Shown: in pieces, positions 41,973-50,128 of the stretch
How positions within the stretch are numbered: position 1 is the first letter of the stretch
Layout of the letters: every line of letters begins with the position of its first letter
Program-made: the position numbers and the translations under genes
Notes under the pieces: model-generated
Seen by the model: the letters and a program-made list of their open reading frames with translations, nothing else
Databases searched by the model: none
Told to the model about the DNA's origin: nothing
Assembly (NCBI RefSeq): GCF_016907875.1
Contig: NZ_JAFBCU010000001.1
Span: 124,001-188,000, forward strand
Direction of reading: 5' to 3'
Length of the DNA stretch: 64,000 nt
Source of the DNA: Arthrobacter roseus
GTDB taxonomy: Bacteria; Actinomycetota; Actinomycetes; Actinomycetales; Micrococcaceae

Positions 41973-44435
41973 CTAGAGGTGGCCCCGTTTGGTCAGGAAC
42001 CGGATGGCGGTCCACCCGAACGGAACTCTCAACCAAAAACTGATGAGCCGGAATAGCAGAACGGCAGACAGGGCCACCGCGGCATCCACCCCTGTGGCTG
42101 TCAATCCGAGCACCAGGGAGGACTCAACCGCACCCAGCCCTCCCGGCGTCGGCACGATGGAGCCGAGCAAGTTGCCGATCAGGTAAACGATCACCAGATG
42201 GATGGCGTCGATGGAGGCGCCGAACGCGGCCAGACACGCTGCAAAAGTGAGGACGTATGCGGCGTTCGACAGGACGATTCCGCCCAGTGTCAGCACAAGC
42301 CGGCGAGGCTGGGTCAGCACGTCCAGCATGCGCGGCAGAGTGCCGGTAACAAGGGCGCTCCACTGCCGTTGCGTGAACTTTCTGACTGACGGGATCAGCA
42401 GCGAGGTGGTGGCGAGCGCCAGAAGGCCAAGCACGACGGCGATTGCCACGGGCACCGGGACCAGTTCGAACGTGTCGGTGCCGGTTGCTCCTGCGGAAAA
42501 TCCGCTGGCGACGGCAAGGGCGAGGACGACGAGTCCCATAACGGCGAGCATCGAGATCTGGAGCAGTCCCATGCTGGTCACGGCTATGGGTGTGCGCACA
42601 CCGGCCTGTTGCAGGTATCGGGCGTTGAGCGCAGGTGCGCCCACTCCGGCGGGGGTGATGAGCGCCGTGAATGAGGCACCGATCTGGACAAGAACGCTGC
42701 GCCAATAACGCAGTTTTACCGGTGCGACTCCGTGAAGGGACATTGCTGTCCCTAGATAAGTCGTCAGTGAAAGCGCCAGCGCGACCACAGCCCACCAGGG
42801 GTTTGCGGTTTCCAGCAGATCCGCGAAGTTGATGTCGGCTACCTGGATGGCGAGTAGGTAGGCGGCGAGCGCACCAGCTGCGATGGCGACAATTTTGCGG
42901 GTGCTGAACCTGCTGACCTGCTCGGGCTCTGTCTGGGCTTCCGGGACTAATGCTGTGATGGCAGCGCGCAGTTCGGGCAGGATGGTGGTGTCGCGGCGCA
43001 GGATGCGCCGAGTGGATCCGGGGATGACCAGTGGTTGGAGCACGGGTAGCGCTCTGATCACTGTCCGCCTGCCTATGCAGCGCACCCCGGACTCGACCGC
43101 TCGCTGAGATCCAACAACTGTTGCGAGCGCCGTCAGCAATTGGGCCAGGTCCAGCTGTTTGGCCAGCGGGGAGGCTGCGACTTCCCCTTCTTGCAGTCCT
43201 CGGAGCCAGACGTTGCCGTCGTCGTCAAAGCAGACAGTCTCTCGGCTCAGGGACCGGTGAGCAACATTGCCGGCGTGGAGCTTATGCAGTTGGTGCCAGA
43301 TGTCGTCCAATTGGGCGTCGGTGACTGTGTCGTCGTCGCGCTGCCCCAGCGCATACATGGTGGGCGTGGATTCGGTGGCCAGAAGAACAGAGGAGAGGCC
43401 GACGTCGGCGATGGTGATCAGTTGTGGCACTCTGGCGCCAGTCGCCGCCGCCATGGTGAGGATGAGCGCGTCTTTCTCGGCAGTCTGGCGCAGGGAGATG
43501 CGGGCCTGACGTCGCATCGCTTCTCGGATTCTGACGGCTCTCCAGAGTTCCACGAACGATCCGCGAATCCTGCTGTCCTCATCGAGTACGGCCAGGTCGA
43601 GACGACGTCCGTTGGTTTCTTCTACTCGGTAGAGCCGCAAACCGTAGCTGCGCGGCGATTGCCAGGCGTAGGGCTGCCCGGCGTCCATCCCGAGAGGAAC
43701 TCTGTGGATTCGTGACGGCGCGAGGCCTGCGGCGCGCATCGCCTGGACTAGCCCGGCTCCCCGGTGATCCTTGAACCCTCGAAGCATTCGGACGGTGAGG
43801 CCCACGAGCCTACCCACGAAGAACGTGAGAAGTGCGGCGCCCAACGCCAGCCTGTTGCCGAAGACGCTGAATCCCAGTGAGAGCAGCAGCGCAACCCACG
43901 CCACGTTGAGGGTGCTGAGGTTGCGGCGTGGCCCGAGCGCGGTCAGCAGCGCCACGAAGGCTACGGAGTGGGAGAGGATGGGTGAATTCTGACCGGCTGG
44001 TGCAACGACGGTCAGTGCGTTGAGTAGCCTGTCCGGTGCGGTCTGCTCCAGGAGCAGTCGCACACCAAAACTGACGACGACGCCGGCTGCCGCGGCTAGA
44101 ATGCCGGCTCCGACGTGGTGAAGTGCTCGGCGGATCAGCAGTTCCACGAGCGTGATGAGCGGAATCAGCACGGCGATGGAGCCAAGGGCGTTAAGCGGGA
44201 GGCTCAGCAGTGGCCCGGAGACGTCTAGTAGTTGGCGAAGATCGTCGTCGAGCCCATTAACTGTCCGGGGCAGATACAGCTCAAGACCGAGTGTGAGGAG
44301 GACTCCAGCAGCTGAGAGCAGTAGCTGGATGAGGTCCGATGGGCGGCGCAATCGGTCGCCTTTTTCCTCATCAGCAAAGTCGCTGGCCGCGCGAAACGGA
44401 GAGGCTCCCTGTCCGTTCTCCACTGCACTCACCAC
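41973..44435 (-). CDS. Membrane protein: TM region, kinase-like domain and UPF0104/MprF-type flippase region
   Basis: 820 residues. About six membrane segments (35-230) are followed by a soluble kinase-like domain (about 255-480; RLDLAVLDEDSRIRG, LHKLHAGNVAHRSLSRETV, VWLRGL). Then a UPF0104/lysylphosphatidylglycerol-synthetase transmembrane region (about 500-815) carries the family's ITPAGVGAPALNARYL and VPTPGGLGAVESSLVLG motifs. In the kinase part HRSL replaces HRDL, so catalysis is doubtful. Such proteins are thought to move polyprenyl- or phospholipid-linked sugars or lipids across the membrane. GTG 44435 and GTG 44432 both fit; TTTAAT lies 6 nt before the second. Confidence 0.8.
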   Translation of the reverse strand: MVSAVENGQGASPFRAASDFADEEKGDRLRRPSDLIQLLLSAAGVLLTLGLELYLPRTVNGLDDDLRQLLDVSGPLLSLPLNALGSIAVLIPLITLVELLIRRALHHVGAGILAAAAGVVVSFGVRLLLEQTAPDRLLNALTVVAPAGQNSPILSHSVAFVALLTALGPRRNLSTLNVAWVALLLSLGFSVFGNRLALGAALLTFFVGRLVGLTVRMLRGFKDHRGAGLVQAMRAAGLAPSRIHRVPLGMDAGQPYAWQSPRSYGLRLYRVEETNGRRLDLAVLDEDSRIRGSFVELWRAVRIREAMRRQARISLRQTAEKDALILTMAAATGARVPQLITIADVGLSSVLLATESTPTMYALGQRDDDTVTDAQLDDIWHQLHKLHAGNVAHRSLSRETVCFDDDGNVWLRGLQEGEVAASPLAKQLDLAQLLTALATVVGSQRAVESGVRCIGRRTVIRALPVLQPLVIPGSTRRILRRDTTILPELRAAITALVPEAQTEPEQVSRFSTRKIVAIAAGALAAYLLAIQVADINFADLLETANPWWAVVALALSLTTYLGTAMSLHGVAPVKLRYWRSVLVQIGASFTALITPAGVGAPALNARYLQQAGVRTPIAVTSMGLLQISMLAVMGLVVLALAVASGFSAGATGTDTFELVPVPVAIAVVLGLLALATTSLLIPSVRKFTQRQWSALVTGTLPRMLDVLTQPRRLVLTLGGIVLSNAAYVLTFAACLAAFGASIDAIHLVIVYLIGNLLGSIVPTPGGLGAVESSLVLGLTATGVDAAVALSAVLLFRLISFWLRVPFGWTAIRFLTKRGHL

Positions 44436-44504
44436 CCAATTAAACCCGATCAGACCCGCAGCTCAAATCACGGTCGTTGTCAATCTGTTATCGGCGTTTT
44501 CTAC

Positions 44505-44520
44505 AGTGATCTAAATCACA
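44505..44520. promoter_or_regulatory. CRP/GlxR-type operator upstream of putP
   Basis: AGTGATCTAAATCACA matches the CRP/GlxR consensus TGTGANNTANNTCACA at all but the first base of the outer arm. It is centred about 108 bp upstream of the putP start and 77 bp from the divergent flippase gene. Carbon-dependent control of proline uptake would be expected; which gene it serves is inferred. Confidence 0.7.
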
Positions 44521-44578
44521 TTATTAGGGTTTCTGAGTACAACCTTGGAAGAGTGGGCCACTGCCCTAAACACGTACA

Positions 44579-44605
44579 CCTGAATTTCCTGAATTTCCTG
44601 AATTT
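44579..44605 (+). repeat. Three tandem 9-bp repeats before the putP ribosome site
   Basis: CCTGAATTT occurs three times without a gap (44579-44605), followed at once by CCCGGAGGA, the putP Shine-Dalgarno. It is AT-rich compared with its surroundings. Slippage could change copy number and so the leader length. Confidence 0.9.
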
Positions 44606-44620
44606 CCCGGAGGACGCGAG

Positions 44621-46144
44621 ATGACCGACCAGACATTCAAGTACCTAGCTATGGCGCTTTATATGCTTGCCATGCTAGGTATCGGCTGGTATGCATGGAA
44701 AAAAACCACCGACTTCGACGACTATATGCTGGCAGGTCGTGGCCTCAAACCGGGGGTTGCTGCCCTGAGTGCCGGAGCATCAGACATGTCCGGCTGGCTC
44801 CTCATGGGCTTGCCCGGCGCCATCTACCTTTCGGGGCTCTCCGAAGTCTGGATGGCAGTAGGACTAACCGTTGGTGCATGGCTGAACTGGAAGTTCGTGG
44901 CGCCGCGCTTGCGCAGCTACACGGAGGTATCCAACAACTCCATCACCGTACCGAGCTTCCTCGAAAACCGGTTGAAAGATAAGAGCCGCATCCTGCGCGT
45001 CGTCGCCGGCGTCATCATCCTCGCGTTCTTCACGTTCTATGTATCCTCCGGTTTGGTTGCAGGCGGCGTCTTCTTCGAGAGCTCCTTCGACTCCAAATAC
45101 TGGATCGGCATGGTTGTCGTCGGCGGGATCACCATTCTCTACACCCTGTTCGGCGGCTTCATGGGAGCCACCTTCACCGATGTGGCCCAGGGCATTATGA
45201 TGTTCCTGGCACTCATCATCGTTCCCATCGTGGGCCTCGTCGCCGTCGGTGGTTTCGGCGGAATGATGGATTCCATCAACGACGTTGATCCATCACTGGC
45301 CAGCCTCGGCGGCGGTACACTCCTTGGCGGTATTTCCGCTGCAGCCTGGGGGCTTGGCTACTTCGGTCAACCACACATCGTCATCCGGTTCATGGCCTTG
45401 CGCAACCCACAGGACGCCAAGGCGGGCCGTCGTATCGGCATCAGCTGGATGTTGGTCTCGATCATTGGTGCCGTGATGACCGCGCTGGTGGGTATCGCGT
45501 ACTTCCAGCAGAACCCAGAGTTCACCCTGACAGACCCCGAAGCAGTGTTCTTGGATCTCGCGCAGATCTTCTTCCATCCGCTGATCGGTGGACTGGTCTT
45601 GGCAGCAGTGCTTGCGGCCATCATGAGCACCATCTCTTCACAGCTCATTGTGTGCTCCTCCGCCCTGGTTGAGGACCTCTACAACATGGTGGCCAAGAAG
45701 ACGCTGTCGGCAAAACAGGGCATCCTGCTGGGCCGTGCAGGTGTTCTCCTGGTTGCTCTCGTGGCCATCTCACTCGCGGCGGGCCGCAGCGAGTCCATTC
45801 TGTCGCTGGTTGCGTTCGCGTGGGCTGGTTTCGGCGCGGCCTTCGGTCCCATCATGCTGCTGGCCCTCTACTGGAGGAAGCTCACCATGCCAGGGGCACT
45901 CTCCGGCATGGTTGTGGGTGCGGCCACGGTGTTCATCTGGGGCAACATCGAGGCACTGACCTCAACGCTCTACGAGATCATTCCAGGCTTCATCCTCTGT
46001 TCCGTTGTGGCGATCGTGGTCAGCAAGATGACCTACAAGTTCAACGCTGAGATTGACGCAGAGTTCGACGAAGCGATCCGTCGTCTCGACGGAGAAGCTT
46101 GGGCCAGTGCTCAGAAGGAGCCAGTCGCCGCAGGCCAGCGCTAA
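44621..46144 (+). CDS. putP: Sodium/proline symporter
   Basis: 507 residues, thirteen predicted membrane segments, the normal PutP length. SSS-family motifs: DYMLAGRGLKPGVAALSAGA and SDMSGWLLMGLPGA in TM1-2 (Na+ and proline sites), WLNWKFVAPRLRSYTE, GGFMGATFTDVAQGIMM, LGYFGQPHIVIRFMA and LAAIMSTISSQLIVCSSAL in TM8. It imports proline with Na+. ATG 44621 has CGGAGGA upstream. A CRP/GlxR-type site lies about 100 bp upstream. No putA gene is seen nearby. Confidence 0.92.
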   Translation: MTDQTFKYLAMALYMLAMLGIGWYAWKKTTDFDDYMLAGRGLKPGVAALSAGASDMSGWLLMGLPGAIYLSGLSEVWMAVGLTVGAWLNWKFVAPRLRSYTEVSNNSITVPSFLENRLKDKSRILRVVAGVIILAFFTFYVSSGLVAGGVFFESSFDSKYWIGMVVVGGITILYTLFGGFMGATFTDVAQGIMMFLALIIVPIVGLVAVGGFGGMMDSINDVDPSLASLGGGTLLGGISAAAWGLGYFGQPHIVIRFMALRNPQDAKAGRRIGISWMLVSIIGAVMTALVGIAYFQQNPEFTLTDPEAVFLDLAQIFFHPLIGGLVLAAVLAAIMSTISSQLIVCSSALVEDLYNMVAKKTLSAKQGILLGRAGVLLVALVAISLAAGRSESILSLVAFAWAGFGAAFGPIMLLALYWRKLTMPGALSGMVVGAATVFIWGNIEALTSTLYEIIPGFILCSVVAIVVSKMTYKFNAEIDAEFDEAIRRLDGEAWASAQKEPVAAGQR

Positions 46145-46156
46145 GAGCTAGCTCCA

Positions 46157-46218
46157 CCGGACCCGGGTCTTGGTCGCGCTTCAACAGATTTTTCTTGTGA
46201 AGCGTGGCTGAGGTCCGG
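46157..46218 (+). terminator. Nested stem-loop after putP
   Basis: Outer arms CCGGACC/GGTCCGG (46157-46163, 46212-46218) enclose an inner pair CGCTTCA/TGAAGCG (46177-46183, 46198-46204) with a loop rich in T (ATTTTTCTT). It lies 12 bp after putP and probably ends its transcript, although the T-run is in the loop rather than after the stem. Confidence 0.5.
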
Positions 46219-46316
46219 GTGTTGTGGTTTAAGTGGCGGGTCAACTCACATTTACCGTCGCCCGGACGTATACAGGGTGAAAGTAGAGTGGAGGCGTGAT
46301 GGGAAAGGATAGGACC

Positions 46317-46808
46317 ATGAAAACCCATGCGGTGATGGACTCCCCCATTGGTGAGCTGACCCTGGTCAATATGGGCGGAACGCTCAGCGCCCTATACATG
46401 GAAGTTCACGCGCGCCGCCCCGAGGCCTCTGCCCTTGGTGAGCGTTCAGCCACCGGCTTCGAGCAGGCCACCGAGGAACTCAACGAGTATTTTCGCGGGG
46501 AGCGACGATACTTCGCGGTTGCCACCGAAGCGTCCGGCACCGCGTTTCAGGAACGGGTCTGGAAACTGTTGAGGGAGATTCCCTACGGCGAGACTCGAAC
46601 GTATGCCCAGTTGGCGGATGCACTGGGCGATAGGAAGGCAATCCGCGCGGTGGGAACCGCCAATGGACGCAATCCGCTCTCCATCATTGTGCCGTGCCAT
46701 CGCGTGGTGGGCTCTGACGGCTCCCTGACGGGTTTTGCGGGCGGACTTGAACGCAAGGAGTACCTGCTGGGGCTGGAAAACCTGGCCCGCCAGAAAGCGC
46801 TGTTTTGA
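46317..46808 (+). CDS. ogt: Methylated-DNA-protein-cysteine methyltransferase (Ogt)
   Basis: 163 residues. It transfers alkyl groups from O6-alkylguanine to its own Cys in IVPCHRVVGSDGSLTGFAGG. The DNA-binding helix region is FQERVWKLLREIPYGETRTY and the Arg finger AIRAVGTANGRNP. Two starts are possible: ATG 46317 with AAAGGATAGG, or GTG 46296, which has TAGAGT exactly 6 nt upstream (46284-46289). I list 46317 as the typical family N terminus (MKTHAVMDSPIGELTL). Its stop overlaps the sigma-factor TTG (TTGA). Confidence 0.88.
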   Translation: MKTHAVMDSPIGELTLVNMGGTLSALYMEVHARRPEASALGERSATGFEQATEELNEYFRGERRYFAVATEASGTAFQERVWKLLREIPYGETRTYAQLADALGDRKAIRAVGTANGRNPLSIIVPCHRVVGSDGSLTGFAGGLERKEYLLGLENLARQKALF

Positions 46809-47322
46809 GCAAGCCGCCCTTTGAGCAGGTTGTCCGCGACCACGGCCCCACGGTGCTGAGGGTCTGCCGCGCCGTCCTCGGATATCACGAGGCGAGGACG
46901 CATGGTCCGAGACCTTTCTCGCCGCTATGGGCGCCTATCCCGCACTGGAAGCGGGCATCACGGTGGAAGCCTGGCTCGTCACCATTGCCAAGCGCAAGGC
47001 CATCGATCAGCACCGCATGACCGGGCGGACACCCGTGCCGGTGGATCTTCTGCCGGAAAGCGTTCTGCCGGAAGGTGTCCTGCAGGAGCAAACACTCAGC
47101 GAAGACCACGACGGCGAGTTGGCCGCAGCTTTGCAACTGCTTCCGCTGCGACAACGCGAAGCGATCGCGTATCACTATCTTGCGGGATTGCCCTACCGAG
47201 AGGTGGCGGAAATTCTGGGCAACTCCGAGGCCGCCGCGCGCAGATCTGCGGCAGACGGAATGCAGAAACTTCGGCTCCATTACCGACAAAGCTTGCCACA
47301 GGTGGTGCACCACAATGTCTAA
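46805..47322 (+). pseudogene. Sigma-70-type (ECF-like) sigma factor gene with a frameshift
   Basis: Read from TTG 46805 the frame gives PFEQVVRDHGPTVLRVCRAV, region 2 of a sigma factor, then loses sense after GYHEA. One base lost near 46894 restores EDAWSETFLAAMGAYPAL and the rest: region 2.4 VEAWLVTIAKRKAIDQHR and region 4 LLPLRQREAIAYHYLAGLP with a helix-turn-helix EVAEILGNSEAAARRSA. The restored protein has about 172 residues. It sits between two Ogt-type genes with overlaps on both sides, so it may control them as part of an alkylation response. The break may be a real mutation or an assembly error. Confidence 0.8.
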
Positions 47323-47971
47323 CACTTCCTCCATGGCTGAGCGCCTTCTGACCCAACTCAATTCTCTGGAAGCTGGCGAGACTCCATCCGACGGCGGACC
47401 CGGAGACCGGGTGCTACTGGACCTGCTTCACGAACGACTAGCCCTCAAAGCAGACGATCAAGGACTGCTGGACATTGCGTATCGCACGGTGGACTCCCCC
47501 GTTGGCCCGCTGCTGCTCGCCGCAACTAACCGGGGGCTGCTGAGAGTCGCCTTCGAGCGGGAGGACCACGATTCCGTGCTGGAAACACTCGCAACGAAAG
47601 TCAGTGCGCGCATCCTCCGGTCGCCCTCACGGCTGGATGTGGCTGCCCGAGAGCTGGACGAATACTTCTCCGGCAAACGCAGATATTTCGACCTCCTCCT
47701 GGACTTGCAGCTGTCCACCGGATTCCGCCGTTCCGTCCTGGACCACCTACCGGAGATCCGCTTTGGGCACACCGTCAGCTACGCAGTCGTTGCCGACCTG
47801 GCGGGCAGCCCAAAGGCAGTGCGGGCCGTTGGCACCGCGTGTGCCACGAACCCACTACCCTTAGTGCTGCCATGCCACCGGGTTGTTCGCTCGGATGGCA
47901 CGCCCGGGGCCTACGTGGGCGGAGCGGATACAAAACTCGATCTCCTGAAGCGCGAGGGCGTGGTTCTGTGA
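47315..47971 (+). CDS. Methylated-DNA methyltransferase-like protein with N-terminal extension
   Basis: 218 residues from ATG 47315, inside the end of the sigma gene. The C-terminal 155 residues are Ogt-like: FRRSVLDHLPEIRFGHTVSY, SPKAVRAVGTACATNPLPLV and catalytic Cys in VLPCHRVVRSDGTPGAYVGG. The first 45 residues (MAERLLTQLNSLEAGETPSD) are extra and helical and could act on the sigma factor, as in one-component anti-sigma fusions; that is a guess. Two Ogt copies around one sigma gene form an unusual compact alkylation-repair unit. Confidence 0.85.
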   Translation: MSNTSSMAERLLTQLNSLEAGETPSDGGPGDRVLLDLLHERLALKADDQGLLDIAYRTVDSPVGPLLLAATNRGLLRVAFEREDHDSVLETLATKVSARILRSPSRLDVAARELDEYFSGKRRYFDLLLDLQLSTGFRRSVLDHLPEIRFGHTVSYAVVADLAGSPKAVRAVGTACATNPLPLVLPCHRVVRSDGTPGAYVGGADTKLDLLKREGVVL

Positions 47972-48102
47972 AACCAGAAAACAGCCCGTCCGTGACGAAC
48001 GGCGGCCTTGGTCCCGCCCACTGATAACACCATGTGATAGCGTGACGCCCATCACTCACATCTCGTCGCCCGCGGCAGCTCACCAGGAAGGTGGATAACT
48101 TC

Positions 48103-49830
48103 ATGGGTTCCCTCATACTTATGATCATTGGCTTGGCTGTCATGGCAGCCGGTTACCTGGTCTATTCGAAGTTCCTCGCGCAAAGGGTCTTCAAACTCAA
48201 CGCCGCTTTCGTGACTCCAGCGCACGAGTTAAAAGACGGCGTGGACTACATGCCCACGAACAAGTTCATTCTGTGGGGCCACCATTTCACCTCCGTCGCT
48301 GGCGCTGCCCCCATCGTGGGCCCTGCGATTGCAGTGATCTGGGGCTGGCTTCCAGCCCTACTCTGGGTCACCTTCGGCACCGTATTCTTCGCCGGAATGC
48401 ACGATTTGGGGACGCTGTGGGCCTCGACGCGCAACAAAGGGCGCTCCATCGGCGCCCTGTCCGCGCGCTACATCGGCAAGCGCGGCGCCAACCTGTTCTT
48501 GGTCGTCATTTTCCTTGTCCTGCTCATGGTGATCGCGGCATTCGCCGTCGTCATTAAGAACCTCCTCATCAGCACACCGGGAGCGGTCATTCCCGTGTGG
48601 GGCGCCATTGTCGTCGCCCTTCTGGTGGGCGTGGCTGTGTATCGGATGCGCTGGCCCCTGGTGCCGATCACCGTCGTCGGCGTCGTCGTGCTCTATTCGC
48701 TCATTGTGGTTGGTGACCGGATGCCGGTGGTGCTCCCGGAATCAACCCTCGGCATGTCCCCGGCCACCTTCTGGATTGTCGCGCTGTTTGTCTACGGAGC
48801 GATTGCTTCCCTGCTGCCAGTATGGGTTCTGCTTCAGCCGCGGGACTACATCAATGGGGTGCAGCTGTTTGTCGGATTGATCCTGCTGTTCGGATCCGTC
48901 CTGCTGGCTACGCTGTTCTCCGCAACACCACCGGAGATCGTCGCGCCAGCCATCAACATGAACGTTCCCGCGGGCACGCCAAGCATGATTCCTCTGCTGT
49001 TCGTGACCATCGCGTGTGGCGCTATCTCGGGATTCCACGGCATGGTGGCCTCAGGCACCACGTCGAAGCAACTCGATAAGGAAACGGATGCTCGTTTTGT
49101 CGGGTACTTCGGCGCCGTCGGCGAGGGACTTCTCGCGCTTGGAACAATTCTCGCCGTCATCGGTGGATTCAAATCAGTTGCCGAGTGGAACGAGATCTAC
49201 AGCGAGTTCGGGACAGCGGGGGTCAACGCCTTTGTCCAGGGCGGTGCAACGCTGATGCAGAACGGCATCGGCCTGCCAGCATCGCTCAGCGCCACAGTAC
49301 TGGCTACCATGGCCGTATTGTTCGCAGCAACCACCATGGACACCGGCATGCGGCTGCTGCGCTTTGTGGTCCAGGAAGCCGGTGAGGCCTTCAAGCTCAA
49401 GATCGGCAAGGTCCCCGCAACACTCATTGTTGTGGTCCTTGGCCTCGGCCTGACGTTCTCGCAGGGTCTCGGCGGCGAAGGTGGTCTGCGCATCTGGCCG
49501 CTGTTCGGAACCACCAACCAGCTGATGGCATCGCTGAGCCTTTCAATCATCGCCGTCATACTGATTCGCAAGGGGCGCAACCCCATCACCGCGATGATTC
49601 CGCTCGTGATCATATTCGTCATGGCATTCTGGGCGGCACTCGAACAGCTTGGCAGTTTCATGGACCCGAGCAACCCGGATTGGATGCTCTTCGCGCTCGA
49701 CGTCATCATTATTGTGGCCAGCGTGTGGGTGGCCGTCGAATCGATCATCGCCATGCGCAACGCCAGGAACCTGCCGCCGGAACACGAGGACGCCGACGCG
49801 GAACTGACGGCAGTCAGAGAAGACGTCTAA
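48103..49830 (+). CDS. cstA: Carbon starvation protein A, short form (peptide/pyruvate transporter)
   Basis: 575 residues from ATG 48103, preferred over GTG 48091 because AAGGTGG lies about 8 nt before it. About sixteen membrane segments. CstA signature sequences: LKDGVDYMPTNKFILWGHHF (as DGVDYMPTNKFILWGHHF), VAGAAPIVGPAIAVIWGWLP, GTVFFAGMHDLGTLWAS, RNKGRSIGALSARYIG, IACGAISGFHGMVASGTTSK and RIWPLFGTTNQLMAS. CstA takes up peptides or pyruvate during starvation. This short type lacks part of the C terminus of the 700-residue enterobacterial form. The CC-ending small protein and ArsA-like ATPase follow at once. Confidence 0.9.
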   Translation: MGSLILMIIGLAVMAAGYLVYSKFLAQRVFKLNAAFVTPAHELKDGVDYMPTNKFILWGHHFTSVAGAAPIVGPAIAVIWGWLPALLWVTFGTVFFAGMHDLGTLWASTRNKGRSIGALSARYIGKRGANLFLVVIFLVLLMVIAAFAVVIKNLLISTPGAVIPVWGAIVVALLVGVAVYRMRWPLVPITVVGVVVLYSLIVVGDRMPVVLPESTLGMSPATFWIVALFVYGAIASLLPVWVLLQPRDYINGVQLFVGLILLFGSVLLATLFSATPPEIVAPAINMNVPAGTPSMIPLLFVTIACGAISGFHGMVASGTTSKQLDKETDARFVGYFGAVGEGLLALGTILAVIGGFKSVAEWNEIYSEFGTAGVNAFVQGGATLMQNGIGLPASLSATVLATMAVLFAATTMDTGMRLLRFVVQEAGEAFKLKIGKVPATLIVVVLGLGLTFSQGLGGEGGLRIWPLFGTTNQLMASLSLSIIAVILIRKGRNPITAMIPLVIIFVMAFWAALEQLGSFMDPSNPDWMLFALDVIIIVASVWVAVESIIAMRNARNLPPEHEDADAELTAVREDV

Positions 49831-49834
49831 CCGA

Positions 49835-50128
49835 ATGGAATCATTACCGCCTGGCTGGCGCCGAGAGAAGCTCCTCCGGCGCTGGTCAGCGTTCAGTGCG
49901 GGCCTGCACGAGTTCTACGTGGGACCGTACCGCCAGATGTTCAAACGGGAGAAGCAGGACGAAGACGACCTGTTCATGATCGCGGTCCTGGGCGAAGCTC
50001 TCGGCGTGCCCGACCCAGCCGCGTATTACACCGCCGAACTCATGCCCGCCGTCTGGGAAAACTTCCATACCTGGCATCGCCGCATCGGAATTCCCCGCTC
50101 GCCATTGGACCATATCGGATGCTGCTGA
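49835..50128 (+). CDS. Small CstA-associated protein with C-terminal Cys-Cys
   Basis: 97 residues, 4 nt after cstA. It is rich in Trp/Tyr/Arg with a conserved-looking end, GIPRSPLDHIGCC, closing in two cysteines. It resembles the family I know as cory-CC-star, found between cstA-like and arsA-like genes. Its core (LHEFYVGPYRQMFKREKQDEDD) is distinct from the enterobacterial CstA partner YbdD in my reading. The terminal Cys pair could bind a metal or be the handle recognised by the ATPase. It overlaps the ATPase gene by 10 nt. Confidence 0.75.
   Translation: MESLPPGWRREKLLRRWSAFSAGLHEFYVGPYRQMFKREKQDEDDLFMIAVLGEALGVPDPAAYYTAELMPAVWENFHTWHRRIGIPRSPLDHIGCC

Noticed and set aside
46927-47322. 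Intact short sigma factor starting at ATG 46927
   Set aside because: That ATG is internal to region 2 and the preceding frame encodes the missing part of region 2 one base out of phase, so a frameshifted longer gene explains it better.
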